In this document: positions 21,964 to 32,300 of the stretch, piece by piece
Position numbering within the stretch: position 1 is the first letter of the stretch
Layout: every line of letters starts with the position of its first letter
Source of the DNA: Acinetobacter tianfuensis
GTDB lineage: Bacteria > Pseudomonadota > Gammaproteobacteria > Pseudomonadales > Moraxellaceae
DNA length: 54,834 nucleotides
Direction: 5' to 3'
Assembly (NCBI RefSeq): GCF_003611465.1
Contig: NZ_RAXV01000027.1
Location: 1 to 54,834 of the forward strand
Translations under genes and position numbers: made by a program
The notes under the pieces: model-generated
Database searches by the model: none
What the model was told of the DNA's origin: nothing
What the model saw: the letters and a program-made list of their open reading frames with translations, nothing else

Positions 21964-22007
21964 GTGAAATACTATGCCTATTTACCTGATGATTTGTAGT
22001 ATTTCAC
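21964..22007. repeat. 11-bp perfect inverted repeat with 22-base spacer
   Basis: GTGAAATACTA (21964-21974) pairs with TAGTATTTCAC (21997-22007), starting 13 bases after the amidotransferase stop. There is no T-run, so it is not a standard terminator. It could be an RNA 3'-end structure or a regulator site for the hemerythrin gene downstream. Confidence 0.6.
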
Positions 22008-22228
22008 GGTAATTTCATTATTTTAGATAATATTTAAAATGATAGATTGATCATTTAATATCTGACTCTTATGGTCGAGATTCCAATTAATAACAATTAA
22101 AAACAAAAGCTTACCTGATTTTGATGTGAAAAAGCCTAAACCCGAGTAATTCACTTCATTTTTATTTAATTTATTTCTCTATATCATTCATTTATGTGAT
22201 AAGTCCTTAGATTTGATAGGTGGTCGTA

Positions 22229-22684
22229 ATGAAAATGAAATGGGTTCCAGAATACAATACTGGTATCGATGTGATTGACGATCAGCATAAACGCATTCTT
22301 GACTATATCAATGAAATTGATGGGGTTAACGCTAATACTGATCGTGAACGTATTAAAGAAGTACTCGATAATATTATTGATTATACACAGTCGCATTTTA
22401 CATTCGAAGAATCGCTTCAAGAAGAAGCGGGCTATAAATACCGTGTACCGCATAAGCGCGTTCATGATCTATTTATTAAAAAAATTGAAAGCTACCGTGA
22501 ACGTTTTTTAGCAGGCGATTCAATCGAATCTGAATTGAATGAAGTACTGGCAAAATGGCTGATTAACCATATTCAGCATGATGATGCAGATTATGTCGGT
22601 GCAGTAAAAGAAAACATGATGGGCATCATTAAAGAGAAAGAACAGAAAAAAGGGAAGAACTGGTTCGCTCGTTTCTTCTCATAA
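22229..22684 (+). CDS. Bacteriohemerythrin
   Basis: A 151-aa O2-binding four-helix protein. The diiron ligand set is complete: H20 (DDQHKR), H56 and E60 (HFTFEE), H75 and H79 (HKRVH), H114 and D119 (HIQHDD). A single domain is present, and the C-terminus is basic and aromatic. Such proteins store or deliver oxygen, or sense it. ATG 22229 was chosen because AGGTGG is 6 bases upstream; GTG 22220 is in frame but overlaps that site. It is monocistronic, with its own terminator. Confidence 0.93.
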   Translation: MKMKWVPEYNTGIDVIDDQHKRILDYINEIDGVNANTDRERIKEVLDNIIDYTQSHFTFEESLQEEAGYKYRVPHKRVHDLFIKKIESYRERFLAGDSIESELNEVLAKWLINHIQHDDADYVGAVKENMMGIIKEKEQKKGKNWFARFFS

Positions 22685-22732
22685 TAAAGATGAACGAGAT
22701 AACAAGAATTAAAATTTAATAAAACTTCGCGC

Positions 22733-22767
22733 AGCAAATCATCGAAAGATGGTTTGCTTTTTGTTTT
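22733..22767 (+). terminator. Intrinsic terminator of the bacteriohemerythrin gene
   Basis: AGCAAATCATC / GATGGTTTGCT stem around a GAAA tetraloop, followed by a T-rich tail. Confidence 0.85.
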
Positions 22768-22823
22768 TGATTTTCCATGAAGAGCAGGGCAAAATAGCGC
22801 TAGAATTTTTTAAGGACCGCATC

Positions 22824-23906
22824 ATGCAGGATCATGCTATGTCAAAATGGTTATCGCCTCTGATGGCTTTTTGCTTATCTTTTATTATTATTGCAGCACT
22901 TGCGCCGATAACAGGGATTCAAATTGACCGTCAGCTAGACTTTTGGCTGCTTTGGTTAGCGACTATGCTGATTTTGGCATTGCCGCTTTGCTATTTAGAA
23001 ATTGCGCTGGCAAAGCGTTCTAAGACCACTGCTTTACAGGCATTATCCAGTTTGACGCGTGATGCAGATGCTTCTGCAAAGTGGCGTGCAGCAGGCTGGT
23101 TAGGCGCAGTATTTATTCCATTTCTTGCAGGCGGCATGCTGTCGCAATCAAGCTTGACGTTATCTCAATTTGCATTGCAAGACATTGCGCCAAATATTGT
23201 TGCGGCAGTATTGATTATTGCAGCAATTGCGCTTTCATTTGTGCCGCGTCAGATTACGGTATTGCTGACAGCAGCCGGTGTTTTGGCATCTTTGGTGTTG
23301 GCTAATGTTATGGGCGCACAGCTGCCAGCTTGGCAGGTCACACCTGTTGAATTTAGTGAATGGGGCAGTGCAACGGTCTTAGCATTGGTTGCCAGCGGTC
23401 TAGGTCTTGGCTTGTATTGGCAGAGCAGTTTAGTTGCCGTCAGTCAGCAAAATGCGGCGACATCAACGGTATTGCCCATTTGGATAGCGCAGCTATTGGC
23501 TGTGATTGCGTTTGGTTTCTTTGCCATTCAAGCGGCTGTTCCTGCTTATGCAATTGTATTTGCCGCGGTCATGGCGGCAGGCATGCTGCTGAATATGGCG
23601 CGTGAACAGCTGCAGCAGCGTCAGCTGGCTGTTATCGTGCAATGGGCAGTTTTAGTGATTCCAGCTGTACTTTGGGTTGTACCTGGCATTCATACCGTAT
23701 TAAATTCGGTACTTATGTTATGGGGACTGGTGATTTGTCTGGTATATGCATTATTTGCAGGCTGGATTATGAAAATCAGCCATTTGCGTAAATCAATGAA
23801 TTTCAGCAATGAAGTGTCGTATAACCTTTGGCGTATCGCGGTACGTATTGTGCTGCCGCTGTCTATTCTGCTTGCGATAGCAGCGGTCATTGGAAAACTG
23901 TTCTAA
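22824..23906 (+). CDS. NSS-like multi-pass membrane transporter (putative)
   Basis: A 360-aa very hydrophobic protein with about ten membrane segments. The first helices and the conserved-looking LPLCYLEIALAKRS region recall neurotransmitter:sodium symporters, although it is shorter than usual. I do not see the canonical sodium-site residues clearly, so the assignment is tentative. AAGGAC lies 7-8 bases before ATG 22824. Its stop codon overlaps the rnfH start by one base (TAATG), so the two are translationally coupled. Substrate unknown. Confidence 0.55.
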   Translation: MQDHAMSKWLSPLMAFCLSFIIIAALAPITGIQIDRQLDFWLLWLATMLILALPLCYLEIALAKRSKTTALQALSSLTRDADASAKWRAAGWLGAVFIPFLAGGMLSQSSLTLSQFALQDIAPNIVAAVLIIAAIALSFVPRQITVLLTAAGVLASLVLANVMGAQLPAWQVTPVEFSEWGSATVLALVASGLGLGLYWQSSLVAVSQQNAATSTVLPIWIAQLLAVIAFGFFAIQAAVPAYAIVFAAVMAAGMLLNMAREQLQQRQLAVIVQWAVLVIPAVLWVVPGIHTVLNSVLMLWGLVICLVYALFAGWIMKISHLRKSMNFSNEVSYNLWRIAVRIVLPLSILLAIAAVIGKLF

Positions 23907-24229
23907 TGGCTATACAGCAAGTTTGGGTCGCTTATGCGGCTCCTGAGCAGCAATTTCATATTGCAGTGCCATTTCAGGAAGGCATGACGGCATTAGATGC
24001 TATAGAACATAGCGGCATCCGCCAGCAGGCTGATCTGCCTGAGCCGCTGCAGCTGGGTATCTTTGGCATACGTTTGCCAGATGCTGAACAGGTGCTGCAA
24101 GCGGGTGACCGTGTGGAAATTTATCGCGCATTAACGATTAATCCAAAAGACATACGGCGAAATAGGGCGGCGAAGAATCCTGTAAGCCGTTATTGCCGCG
24201 GGAATCGCTTTAAACAATTGCAGTCATAA
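23906..24229 (+). CDS. rnfH: RnfH family protein (ubiquitin-fold, UPF0125)
   Basis: A 107-aa protein with the beta-grasp layout of RnfH: VWVAYA at the start, GMTALDAIEHSGI near 28-40, LGIFG and GDRVEIYRALTINPKDIRRNRA near 70-95, the last being the strongest signature. Family function is unclear; it is usually encoded beside ratA and bamE. Here it overlaps the upstream transporter by one base and is convergent with bamE across a terminator. Confidence 0.88.
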   Translation: MAIQQVWVAYAAPEQQFHIAVPFQEGMTALDAIEHSGIRQQADLPEPLQLGIFGIRLPDAEQVLQAGDRVEIYRALTINPKDIRRNRAAKNPVSRYCRGNRFKQLQS

Positions 24230-24259
24230 AAAAAACCCCTCAGTGAGGGGTTTCTTTTT
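24228..24259. terminator. Bidirectional intrinsic terminator between rnfH and bamE
   Basis: ACCCCTC-AGT-GAGGGGT stem flanked by an A-run and a T-rich run, placed between two convergent genes. Confidence 0.93.
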
Positions 24260-24271
24260 ATTTTAAACTGA

Positions 24272-24670
24272 CTATAGTGGCGGTGCAGTAAGAATGGCTT
24301 CTTTCGAACCCGGCAGGCCAGGTTGAGATTCAGGAATCGTTTCTAGACCTTCAACCTTTTCTACAATGCCGTTTTGTGAGAAGTACACTTTCAGGTGCTG
24401 GCCATGCGCTGCCGGAATCTTTGCTTTTTTAGCATAGGTTCCTGGGGTATACTGGTAGATATAGTCCCAGCGTAAAGGATTCATTGGATCTGTAACTGTT
24501 GGGCTGCCAAGTAAAAAACGCACTTGTTGGAAAGTCATGCCAACTTGGATTTTTGAAGCTTGTGCTTGAGTTAGAGGCGTTCCTTGAGGAATATCAACTT
24601 TATAAACGCCCAAGGTTGAACAGCCTACGAGCAATGAAGTGACGAACAACGTCAGCATGATTTTTTGCAT
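24272..24670 (-). CDS. bamE: Outer membrane assembly lipoprotein BamE
   Basis: A 132-aa SmpA/OmlA lipoprotein of the BAM complex that inserts beta-barrel proteins in the outer membrane. The lipobox LVGC has Cys17, and the mature part carries the BamE hallmark VGMTFQQVRFLLGSPTVTDP and RWDYIYQY blocks. It is divergently transcribed from fur over a 112-base shared regulatory region, a conserved arrangement in this group. Confidence 0.95.
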   Translation of the reverse strand: MQKIMLTLFVTSLLVGCSTLGVYKVDIPQGTPLTQAQASKIQVGMTFQQVRFLLGSPTVTDPMNPLRWDYIYQYTPGTYAKKAKIPAAHGQHLKVYFSQNGIVEKVEGLETIPESQPGLPGSKEAILTAPPL

Positions 24671-24782
24671 TTTGCTACACTATCCCAAATTAATTATGAT
24701 GCATTTGATCCAAGGATAGATCATACTGCATCTAAAGTTTGTTGCATATTCCAACTTTAATTTTGTTGAGAGACCTTTTTTC

Positions 24783-25220
24783 ATGCCTATATCAAACCAA
24801 GATTTGCGCAAAGCTGGACTAAAAGTTACGCTTCCACGTATTAAAATATTGGAATTATTGGAAAATTCAAAGCAACATCATTTAAGTGCGGAAGACATTT
24901 ATAAAACTTTACTTGAACAAGGTGAAGATGTTGGTTTAGCAACTGTGTATCGTGTGTTAACACAGTTTGAAGCAGCAGGAATTATCCAGCGCCACCATTT
25001 TGAAAATAATCATTCTGTATTTGAGATTATGCAGGAAGATCATCATGATCATATTGTATGTCAAAACTGCAACAAAGTAGTTGAATTTACAAATGACGTG
25101 ATTGAGCATGAACAGCACGAAGTTGCGAAGAAATTCGGTTTCGAGCTGACTGGCCACTCATTAAACTTATATGGCTACTGTGATGCGCCTGAATGTCAGG
25201 ACGCTTACCGTAAAAAGTAA
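24783..25220 (+). CDS. fur: Ferric uptake regulator Fur
   Basis: A 145-aa iron-responsive repressor. The N-terminal winged helix (residues 1-80) includes GLATVYRVLTQFEAAGI. The dimerisation/metal domain has DHHDHIVCQNC (about residues 86-96, with the CxxC of the structural zinc) and the C-terminal GYCDAPEC second Cys pair. It is divergent from bamE. I did not find a convincing full Fur box upstream by eye. Confidence 0.97.
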   Translation: MPISNQDLRKAGLKVTLPRIKILELLENSKQHHLSAEDIYKTLLEQGEDVGLATVYRVLTQFEAAGIIQRHHFENNHSVFEIMQEDHHDHIVCQNCNKVVEFTNDVIEHEQHEVAKKFGFELTGHSLNLYGYCDAPECQDAYRKK

Positions 25221-25240
25221 GTTTTGCGCTGATGCCGAAA

Positions 25241-25282
25241 ACATATAAAAAGGGAGTTCTAATGAACTCCCTTTTTATATGT
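25241..25282 (+). terminator. Intrinsic terminator of fur
   Basis: A perfect 19-bp stem (ACATATAAAAAGGGAGTTC and its complement) around TAAT, with the T-run in the descending arm. Confidence 0.92.
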
Positions 25283-25299
25283 GAAAAAATGCAGAAATA

Positions 25300-25331
25300 A
25301 AAAACCGAGTTAAAGATTAAACTCGGTTTTT
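25300..25331 (-). terminator. Intrinsic terminator of pilT-pilU
   Basis: AAAAACCGAGTT / AACTCGGTTTTT arms with a loop of about 8 bases lie 20 bases past the pilU stop. Both flanks could serve either strand, but position and orientation suit pilU. Confidence 0.85.
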
Positions 25332-25349
25332 CTGCTTGATGGCTGCAGT

Positions 25350-26471
25350 TTAAACTTGGCCGTCAAAGGTAATGTTTTTACTGGCATTCATTAAGCGGTC
25401 ACCGCCTTCTTCTGACAATTTGATTTGCAGACGCAAGTCGTTTGGTGAGTCAGCATGTTTTAAGGCATCTTTATAGGTAATCTGCTTCGCTTTGTACAAG
25501 TCAAACAGCGCTTGGTCAAAGGTCTGCATGCCCAGTTCACGTGAACGCTTCATTAAGTCTTTAATTTCATGCACATCACCTTTACGGATCATGTCAGAAA
25601 TTAACGGCGAGTTAATGAGGATCTCAATTGCAGCGCGGCGTGAGTTGCCGTCTACCGTTGGAATCAGCTGCTGCGCAACAATCGCTTTTAAGTTAAGTGA
25701 CAAGTCCATGAACAGCTGGCTATGACGGTCAGCTTCAAAGAAGTGAATAATACGGTCTAAAGCTTGGTTGGCGTTGTTGGCATGCAGGGTTGCAAAAACC
25801 AAGTGGCCCGTTTCGGCAAAGGCAATCGCATAATCCATGGTTTCACGCGAACGGATTTCACCAATCAGGATGACATCAGGCGCTTGACGCAGGGTATTTT
25901 TCAGCGCAATTTCAAATGAATCTGTATCAATGCCAACCTCACGCTGGGTGATAATACAGCCTTGGTGCTCGTGTACAAATTCAATCGGGTCTTCAATGGT
26001 AATGATATGGCCTTTTGAATTTTGATTGCGGTAACCCACGAGAGATGCAAGCGACGTTGATTTACCTGTACCCGTTGCGCCGACAAAGATAATAATGCCG
26101 CGCTTGGTCATTGCCAGCTCTTTAAGAATTGGCGGCAGCTTGAGATCTTCCATGGTTGGAATGATGGTTTCAATGCGGCGCAGCACCATGCCGGGCTCAT
26201 CACGCTGCTGGAATGCGCTGACACGGAAACGGGCCGATTTAGATGGATTGCTGATGGCAAAGTTGCATTCGCGTGTCTCTGCAAATTCTTTGCGCTGTTT
26301 ATCCGTCATGATTGCATTTAATAGCTGGCCAACGGTTGATCCTGGCAGTTTAGTCGAACCGATAGGTACAATCTGGCCGTTAATTTTCATGGACGGCTCG
26401 ACATCGGCAGTAATGAAAAGGTCTGATGCCTTTTTTTCCACCATAAAGTCGAGTAAGCCGTTAAAATCCAT
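25350..26471 (-). CDS. pilU: Type IV pilus retraction ATPase PilU
   Basis: A 373-aa PilT-like secretion ATPase. Walker A is GATGTGKST (about residues 130-138), followed by the Asp box, Walker B region LIGEIRSRETMDYA and the His box HLVFATLHANNA. The C-terminus is longer than that of PilT, as expected for PilU. It works with PilT in pilus retraction, twitching and, in Acinetobacter, DNA uptake. It follows pilT by 31 bases in the same operon. Confidence 0.95.
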   Translation of the reverse strand: MDFNGLLDFMVEKKASDLFITADVEPSMKINGQIVPIGSTKLPGSTVGQLLNAIMTDKQRKEFAETRECNFAISNPSKSARFRVSAFQQRDEPGMVLRRIETIIPTMEDLKLPPILKELAMTKRGIIIFVGATGTGKSTSLASLVGYRNQNSKGHIITIEDPIEFVHEHQGCIITQREVGIDTDSFEIALKNTLRQAPDVILIGEIRSRETMDYAIAFAETGHLVFATLHANNANQALDRIIHFFEADRHSQLFMDLSLNLKAIVAQQLIPTVDGNSRRAAIEILINSPLISDMIRKGDVHEIKDLMKRSRELGMQTFDQALFDLYKAKQITYKDALKHADSPNDLRLQIKLSEEGGDRLMNASKNITFDGQV

Positions 26472-26502
26472 AAAATGTCCCCAAAATAATTAAAGCTGAT
26501 TT

Positions 26503-27540
26503 TTATAAGAAAGATTCTGGCTGTTTTGCTGCTGTACGTGCAGTCTGCGGACTGATAATGCCTTTAGAAACCAGTGTTTTTAAGCTTTGATCCAGTGTGG
26601 TCATACCGTAGTTAGCACCGGTTTGAATTGCAGAATACATTTGTGCAACTTTGTTTTCACGGATTAAGTTACGGATGGCTGGAATACCGATCATGATTTC
26701 ATGCGCTGCTACACGTCCGCCGCCATTTTTCTTCAGCAGGGTTTGTGAAATCACGGCTTGCAATGATTCAGACAGCATGGCGCGAACCATGTCTTTTTCT
26801 TCAGCAGGGAATACGTCAATGACACGGTCAATGGTTTTAGCCGCAGAAGTGGTATGCAGTGTGCCGAACACCAAGTGACCCGTTTCCGCAGCGGTTAATG
26901 CCAAACGGATGGTTTCAAGGTCACGCATCTCGCCGACCAAGATAATGTCAGGGTCTTCACGCAGCGCCGAGCGGAGCGCTTCGTTAAAGCCGTGTGTATC
27001 GCGGTGGACTTCACGCTGGTTAATCAGGCATTTTTTAGACTGATGTACAAATTCGATCGGATCTTCGACCGTTAAAATATGGTCATAACGGTTGTCATTG
27101 ATGTAATCCATCATGGCAGCCAGCGTGGTTGATTTACCAGAACCTGTTGGGCCAGTGACCAGTACGATGCCGCGAGGGTATTCGCAAATTTCTTTAAAGA
27201 TTTGGCCCATGCCCAAGTCTTCCATAGAAAGCACTTTAGAGGGAATGGTACGGAATACAGCGCCGGCACCGCGGTTTTGGTTGAATGCGTTGACACGGAA
27301 GCGGGCGACGCCAGGCACTTCAAATGAAAAGTCCGTTTCAAGTTTTTCTTCAAAATCACGGCGCTGTTTATCATTCATAATGTCATACACCAGTTTGTGT
27401 ACTTCTTTATGTTCAAGCGCTGGCAGGTTAATGCGGCGGACTTCGCCGTCAACACGGATTAGAGGCGGCATGCCAGCCGATAAGTGTAAATCTGAAGCGC
27501 CATTTTTTGCAGAAAAGGCAAGTAATTCTGTGATATCCAT
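26503..27540 (-). CDS. pilT: Type IV pilus twitching motility ATPase PilT
   Basis: A 345-aa hexameric retraction motor. Motifs are Walker A GPTGSGKSTT (about residues 131-140), LVGEMRDLETIRLALTAAETG (Walker B region with Arg fingers), the His box GTLHTTSAA, and the C-terminal AIRNLIRE helix characteristic of PilT. It is first in pilT-pilU and divergent from the YggS gene. It is needed for twitching and pilus-driven DNA uptake. Confidence 0.97.
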   Translation of the reverse strand: MDITELLAFSAKNGASDLHLSAGMPPLIRVDGEVRRINLPALEHKEVHKLVYDIMNDKQRRDFEEKLETDFSFEVPGVARFRVNAFNQNRGAGAVFRTIPSKVLSMEDLGMGQIFKEICEYPRGIVLVTGPTGSGKSTTLAAMMDYINDNRYDHILTVEDPIEFVHQSKKCLINQREVHRDTHGFNEALRSALREDPDIILVGEMRDLETIRLALTAAETGHLVFGTLHTTSAAKTIDRVIDVFPAEEKDMVRAMLSESLQAVISQTLLKKNGGGRVAAHEIMIGIPAIRNLIRENKVAQMYSAIQTGANYGMTTLDQSLKTLVSKGIISPQTARTAAKQPESFL

Positions 27541-27663
27541 AAAATCCCCGAGTGCGTCTAAATCTTAATTATTTTGATAGAATAATAAGGCTTTCCCTCA
27601 GCTTAACCAACTGTTAGTTAAAGGGCAAAGAAAAAAAAGATGAATGAAATGAGAACCTCGTCA

Positions 27664-28350
27664 ATGAATACACTTCAACAAGCCCGCGCACAGGTATTGC
27701 AGCAAATTCAGCAGGCAAGTACAGCAGCTGGCCGTACGGCTGAATCCGTGCAATTACTGGCGGTATCCAAGACGCATCCCAGTGAAATGCTGCGTGAAAT
27801 GTATGCTGCAGGTCAGCGTGCCTTTGGCGAAAATTATTTGCAGGAATCTTTAGATAAAATAGAAGCACTCAAAGATTTAGAGATTGAATGGCATTTTATT
27901 GGCCATGTACAGCGTAATAAAACCAAGCATTTGGCTTCAAGCTTTGCTTGGGTGCATGGGGTAGACCGTTTAATTATTGCAGAGCGTTTATCGAGTCAGC
28001 GGGAAGAAACTCAAGCGCCATTAAATATTTGCCTGCAGGTCAATATTGATGCGCAAGATACCAAAGATGGCTGCCAGCCCAATGAGGTTGCAGATTTGGT
28101 CGCACAAATTTCTGCATTGCCAAATCTTCGGCTGCGCGGACTTATGGTGATCCCTGCGCCAAATCATCCGCAAGCCTTTACAGATGCGAAAACATTGTTT
28201 GAGCAAGTCAAAGAGCTGCATGCAAAACCTGAAGACTGGGATACCTTAAGTATGGGCATGTCCAGTGACATGACGGATGCGATCGCGGCTGGTTCTACTA
28301 TGGTGCGCGTTGGTACGGCATTATTTGGTGCGCGTGATTATTCAAAATAA
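27664..28350 (+). CDS. YggS family pyridoxal phosphate homeostasis protein
   Basis: A 228-aa single-domain PLP-binding TIM barrel (YggS/PROSC). The PLP lysine is K36 in LLAVSKTHP; further signatures are AFGENYLQE, WHFIGHVQRNK and the C-terminal LSMGMSSDMTDAIAAGSTMVRVGTALFG region. The family maintains free PLP and amino-acid balance and is typically beside pilT in gammaproteobacteria. ATG 27664 is preferred on family start position; ATG 27640 is also in frame, and neither has a strong ribosome site. Confidence 0.9.
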   Translation: MNTLQQARAQVLQQIQQASTAAGRTAESVQLLAVSKTHPSEMLREMYAAGQRAFGENYLQESLDKIEALKDLEIEWHFIGHVQRNKTKHLASSFAWVHGVDRLIIAERLSSQREETQAPLNICLQVNIDAQDTKDGCQPNEVADLVAQISALPNLRLRGLMVIPAPNHPQAFTDAKTLFEQVKELHAKPEDWDTLSMGMSSDMTDAIAAGSTMVRVGTALFGARDYSK

Positions 28351-28544
28351 GGCAGCAAGTCCAGCCAGCCTTTGAAAAATGAGACTTAAAAGTGCAAGCA
28401 CAGCAGATCAATTTTAACAATGCATGAAACCTTAGGGTTCAAAGTGAGCTTTAAAATTTGAACTTTACATGAAAGTTGAGTACAAAATAATCAAGATGTT
28501 TTTGATATTAAAGTAATTCAACATTTGGACAAATAGGGACGTTC

Positions 28545-29345
28545 ATGACTGCATATTATCAGCTGATTCAGCGTGACATAGACGCGCAAGGCCGTGTCAC
28601 GGCACATTACCGTTCGACAGATTTAGCTCAGGGCGCATGGAATGCGCATGAGCAGCACATGGCGCCAGCTGCAGGCATCATTTGTGAGGAATTAAATCAA
28701 TTTTCGCCGCGTGAAGGGATGCGGATTGGGCGCATCAGCCTCGATATCTTAGGTTTAATTCCTGCTGGCGAGTTTCAAATCATCACGCAAGTGATCCGTC
28801 CTGGCAAAACGATTGAGCTGATTGAATCTGAAATGCGGGTACAGGGTAAAAGCTGCATTTCGGCACGGACATGGCGAATGATGACGCAAAACTCAGCAGA
28901 GATAAGCGGCGTTGAAGATCATCAAGTTTTGGGGCCTGAAAATGCGCCAATTTGGGAAGGTATCTATCAATGGCCAGGCAAGTTTATTCAGTCGATTGAA
29001 GCGCGAAGCCATGAACGGCGGGCTGGCAAAGGTATTGTTTGGCTAACGACTGCATATGATATGGTTGAAGGGAAAGCAACAGCAGATTTTGTCCGTCTCA
29101 TGGGGTTAGTTGACACTGCGAATGGTGTTGTGTCACGGCAAGGGTTCCCCATGAAATGGGGCTTTCCAAACTTAGATTTGCAGATTCATTTGCACCGTGC
29201 GCCGGCAGGAAAATGGCTTGGATTGGAAACGGTTCAGCAATATGGAACAGATGGAATTGGATTAAGCAGTGCGATTTTGCATGATTTACAAGGCCCGTTT
29301 GGACGCAGTGAACAGATATTAACGCTGCGCCCATTGGCTAAGTAA
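28545..29345 (+). CDS. Thioesterase family protein (acyl-CoA thioesterase-like double hotdog)
   Basis: A 266-aa soluble protein matching PF13622-like acyl-CoA thioesterases with two hotdog halves. Recognisable points are RISLDILGLIPAGEF (about residues 62-76), the GKTIELIESEM strand, and the C-terminal GKWLGLETVQQYGTDGIGLSSA block that resembles the second hotdog. No substrate can be named. It is monocistronic, with a shared terminator toward sbcC, and 194 unremarkable AT-rich bases precede it. Confidence 0.8.
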   Translation: MTAYYQLIQRDIDAQGRVTAHYRSTDLAQGAWNAHEQHMAPAAGIICEELNQFSPREGMRIGRISLDILGLIPAGEFQIITQVIRPGKTIELIESEMRVQGKSCISARTWRMMTQNSAEISGVEDHQVLGPENAPIWEGIYQWPGKFIQSIEARSHERRAGKGIVWLTTAYDMVEGKATADFVRLMGLVDTANGVVSRQGFPMKWGFPNLDLQIHLHRAPAGKWLGLETVQQYGTDGIGLSSAILHDLQGPFGRSEQILTLRPLAK

Positions 29346-29368
29346 ATTTTAGATGATCAAAGAAGTAT

Positions 29369-29395
29369 AAAAAGCCTGCTTGAAGCAGGCTTTTT
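29369..29395. terminator. Bidirectional intrinsic terminator
   Basis: AAAAAGCCTGCT-TGA-AGCAGGCTTTTT between the convergent thioesterase and sbcC genes. Confidence 0.95.
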
Positions 29396-29397
29396 AT

Positions 29398-32300
29398 TTA
29401 AGATGCGATTTGGATAGTACTTGCGCCAGCGCCCACAGGATTCACCTGTATTTGTACAGGAATGCGCTCATGCATTTCTTGAATATGGGAGATCAGCACC
29501 ACTTTACGCCCTTGGTTTTGCAGCTGATCCAGCGCATTCATCACCATATGCAGGCTTGATGCATCGAGCGTACCGAAGCCTTCATCAATAAACAGGCTTT
29601 CAATTTTTGTTGTACCTGATGCCATGCTGGCAATGGCTAAGGATAAAGCGAGCGCGGTTAAGAACGACTCACCGCCTGAAAGCGAAGAGACAGAGCGGGT
29701 TTCACCATCCATATCATGATCGACAATGGCTAGGCTTAAAGAGTTTTCAAGGCGTTTTAAGGTATAGCGCTGAGATAGCATCGCCAATTGCTGATTTGCA
29801 TATTCGATTAAAATATCGAGGTTATATTGCTGCGCCAAATCACGGAATTTTTTGCCCGTTGCGTCACCCATTAAGCTCGAAATTTTATTCCAACGGTGCT
29901 CTTCAGATTGGATCTGTTGAATCTGTTCGGCAAATTGCTGCTGTTTTGCGATGTTGCGCTGATGTACTTCAAGTTTGAGTTTCACCTCATCACGCTGTTC
30001 CATCACTTGGGTCATTTGTTCAACCAAGCTTTGTAATTGTGCAAGCAGGGCTTCAAATGTGATTTCAGGCTGCAGTGTTAAGTGCTGCTGTAATTGCTCA
30101 TCCAATGTTTTTTTGGCAGATTGTGCATCGCTATATGCACGTTCAGCCGCGATAATTTGCTGTTTCAGTTGCAGCTCTTGCTCATGTGTAATTTCACCGA
30201 ACTGCTGTAACAGGGTGTCATTAAAATCGTTATGCAGTGCTAACCACTGTTGAATACTTTGAGCAGCAGCTTCTTGTTGATTTTGCAATTGTAGTTGCTG
30301 GGCTTGATATTTTTGCAGTGCTGCTTGTGCCGTTTCAAAGGCTTGGCGCAGCTGCTCAAAGTGTTGACGGACCATATTAAACTGAGTCTGCAGCTGTTGT
30401 CGGTTTTGCTCAAACTGTGATAACCATTCATGCGGTTTTTCAACAGTCACTTGGGTCATGGTAAAAATAGCTTGGATTGCAAGATCGCTATTTTGTTTAC
30501 CTTCTGCTAAGAGCGCCGCAATTCGTTTTTCAGTTGCTGCAATATTCTCTTGACTGAATTTTGTGCGCTGTATCGCCTGTTCCAGCTGCTGTGTTTTTTG
30601 ATTCAGTTGCGTGTTTAATTCATTACGCTGTTTTAACGTGTTAAGTCTTTGCTGTAATTGATTATAAATTTGTTCAGCAGCGGTGCTGGTCAACTGCTGC
30701 CATGCGAGTTTTTCAGTGTCATTGAATAAAGACAAAATAGGCTGAATATTTTGTTCAGCATGCTGTACATCGGTCAGCTGCTGTGTAGTGTGCTGAATGT
30801 CTTGAGACAAAGTATGGCTGTTTTGCTGCGCCTGTTCATGGATTTTTAAATCAGCTTCTGTTTGCTGCAAAGACTGCTGTGTTTGTGCAATATGATGCGT
30901 TATAGCCGTTTCAAGCAAGCTTAAATCTGAATTTAAATCGTATGGAATATTCAGTGCATGAAGTGATTGCTCAAGCTGGCTCTGGGCATTGCTCTGTTGC
31001 GTGCTGATAGCGGTGAGTTGCTGTGCATTGGTTTCAAATGCAGTGGACTGCTGTGTGCATTTTTTTTGCAGTTGCTGCCACACATCAAAGGCTGCTTTTT
31101 CTTGCGCTAGCGCTTGCTGTTCCTGTTGTTCGTGCAGCTTTAAAAGTTCATGGGAAAGCACATCTTGGTTATGTGTATATGGGTGTTCGGTGCTGCCGCA
31201 GACCAAACATGCTTCACCCGCAACCAGATTAGCTCTGAGCTGTTCGATATTTTCTGCATGCAGTAATCGCTGCTGCTGCAATACAGTTTGCAAACTCTCT
31301 CGAGCCGCTTTTTGTGCATGAAACTCAGTTTCAGCTGTGCTGAGTTGCTGCTGATGCTGAGCGAGATCACTTTGCAGTTGGTGCTGGTCTTGCAACTTTT
31401 GTTGATGTTCAACATAAATAGCATGGTAACGCAGCCAATGACTCTTGGTCACATCCAACTGATTGAGACGATGTAATAAGTCTTCACGCGCTGTGCGCAA
31501 GCCTGTAATTTTAGCGTTAAGCGCTTGGTCTTGCCCAAATTGCTGAATGAGCTGTTCGAGCTGCTGCTGCTTTTGAGCGACTTGCTGCGTGGCTTGAGCG
31601 ACATCACCATATTGCTGCTCAAATTGCACATAACTTTGAATAAAGCGCTGTAATGGGCTGAGATGTGCAGATAGTGCTTCATCTAAAACTTGGAAATGTG
31701 CTGTTTGCAGCAGTAGGGTATTTTGCTGTGCTAAATTTTGTTCTAACTGCTGCTGTACTTGTAGTAATTGCTGTTCGGATTCAAGCAGCGGGGCATGCTG
31801 ATCTTGCAGTCTTTTGAGTTCATCTTTCACAGCAATGAGCTGATCGCCTAGCACTCGGCGGTCGGCAATCCGCGCACGTACTAAATCAATTTGATCTTGA
31901 TGATCCACTTCAAATTGATGCTGCTGTTTTTGCTGCAGATCAATTTGTTCAAATTGCGATTTTTCATGATTAAACTGAATTTCAATAGCGATGAATTGCT
32001 GCTGTGCTTGAGCCAATTGAGGCTGCAGCGCCACCATTTCAGTATTTAAATTCTTGCGTTGAATGATGCTTGGACGGATTGAGGCGAATTTTTCCAGTTG
32101 CTGCAATTGCAGCTTCTGCGGCTGCAGAGCATCCAGTTGCTGCTGCTGAACAGCCAAATATTGCTCACGCTGCTGAATATCCGCAATCAGTTTGTCTTTG
32201 TGTTGAAACCATTGCTGCTGTTTGAGCAATAGCTGCTTTTCACTGTCAAGTTTTTGGTAAGTATCAGCATGACTTTGAAATTGCGCCGTGTATAAGGCCA

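Noticed and set aside
30989..31321. Cys/Ser-rich plus-strand frames antisense to sbcC
   Set aside because: They arise from Gln/Leu-rich codons of the SbcC coiled coil read in reverse (CTG and TGC triplets), not from real cysteine-rich proteins.
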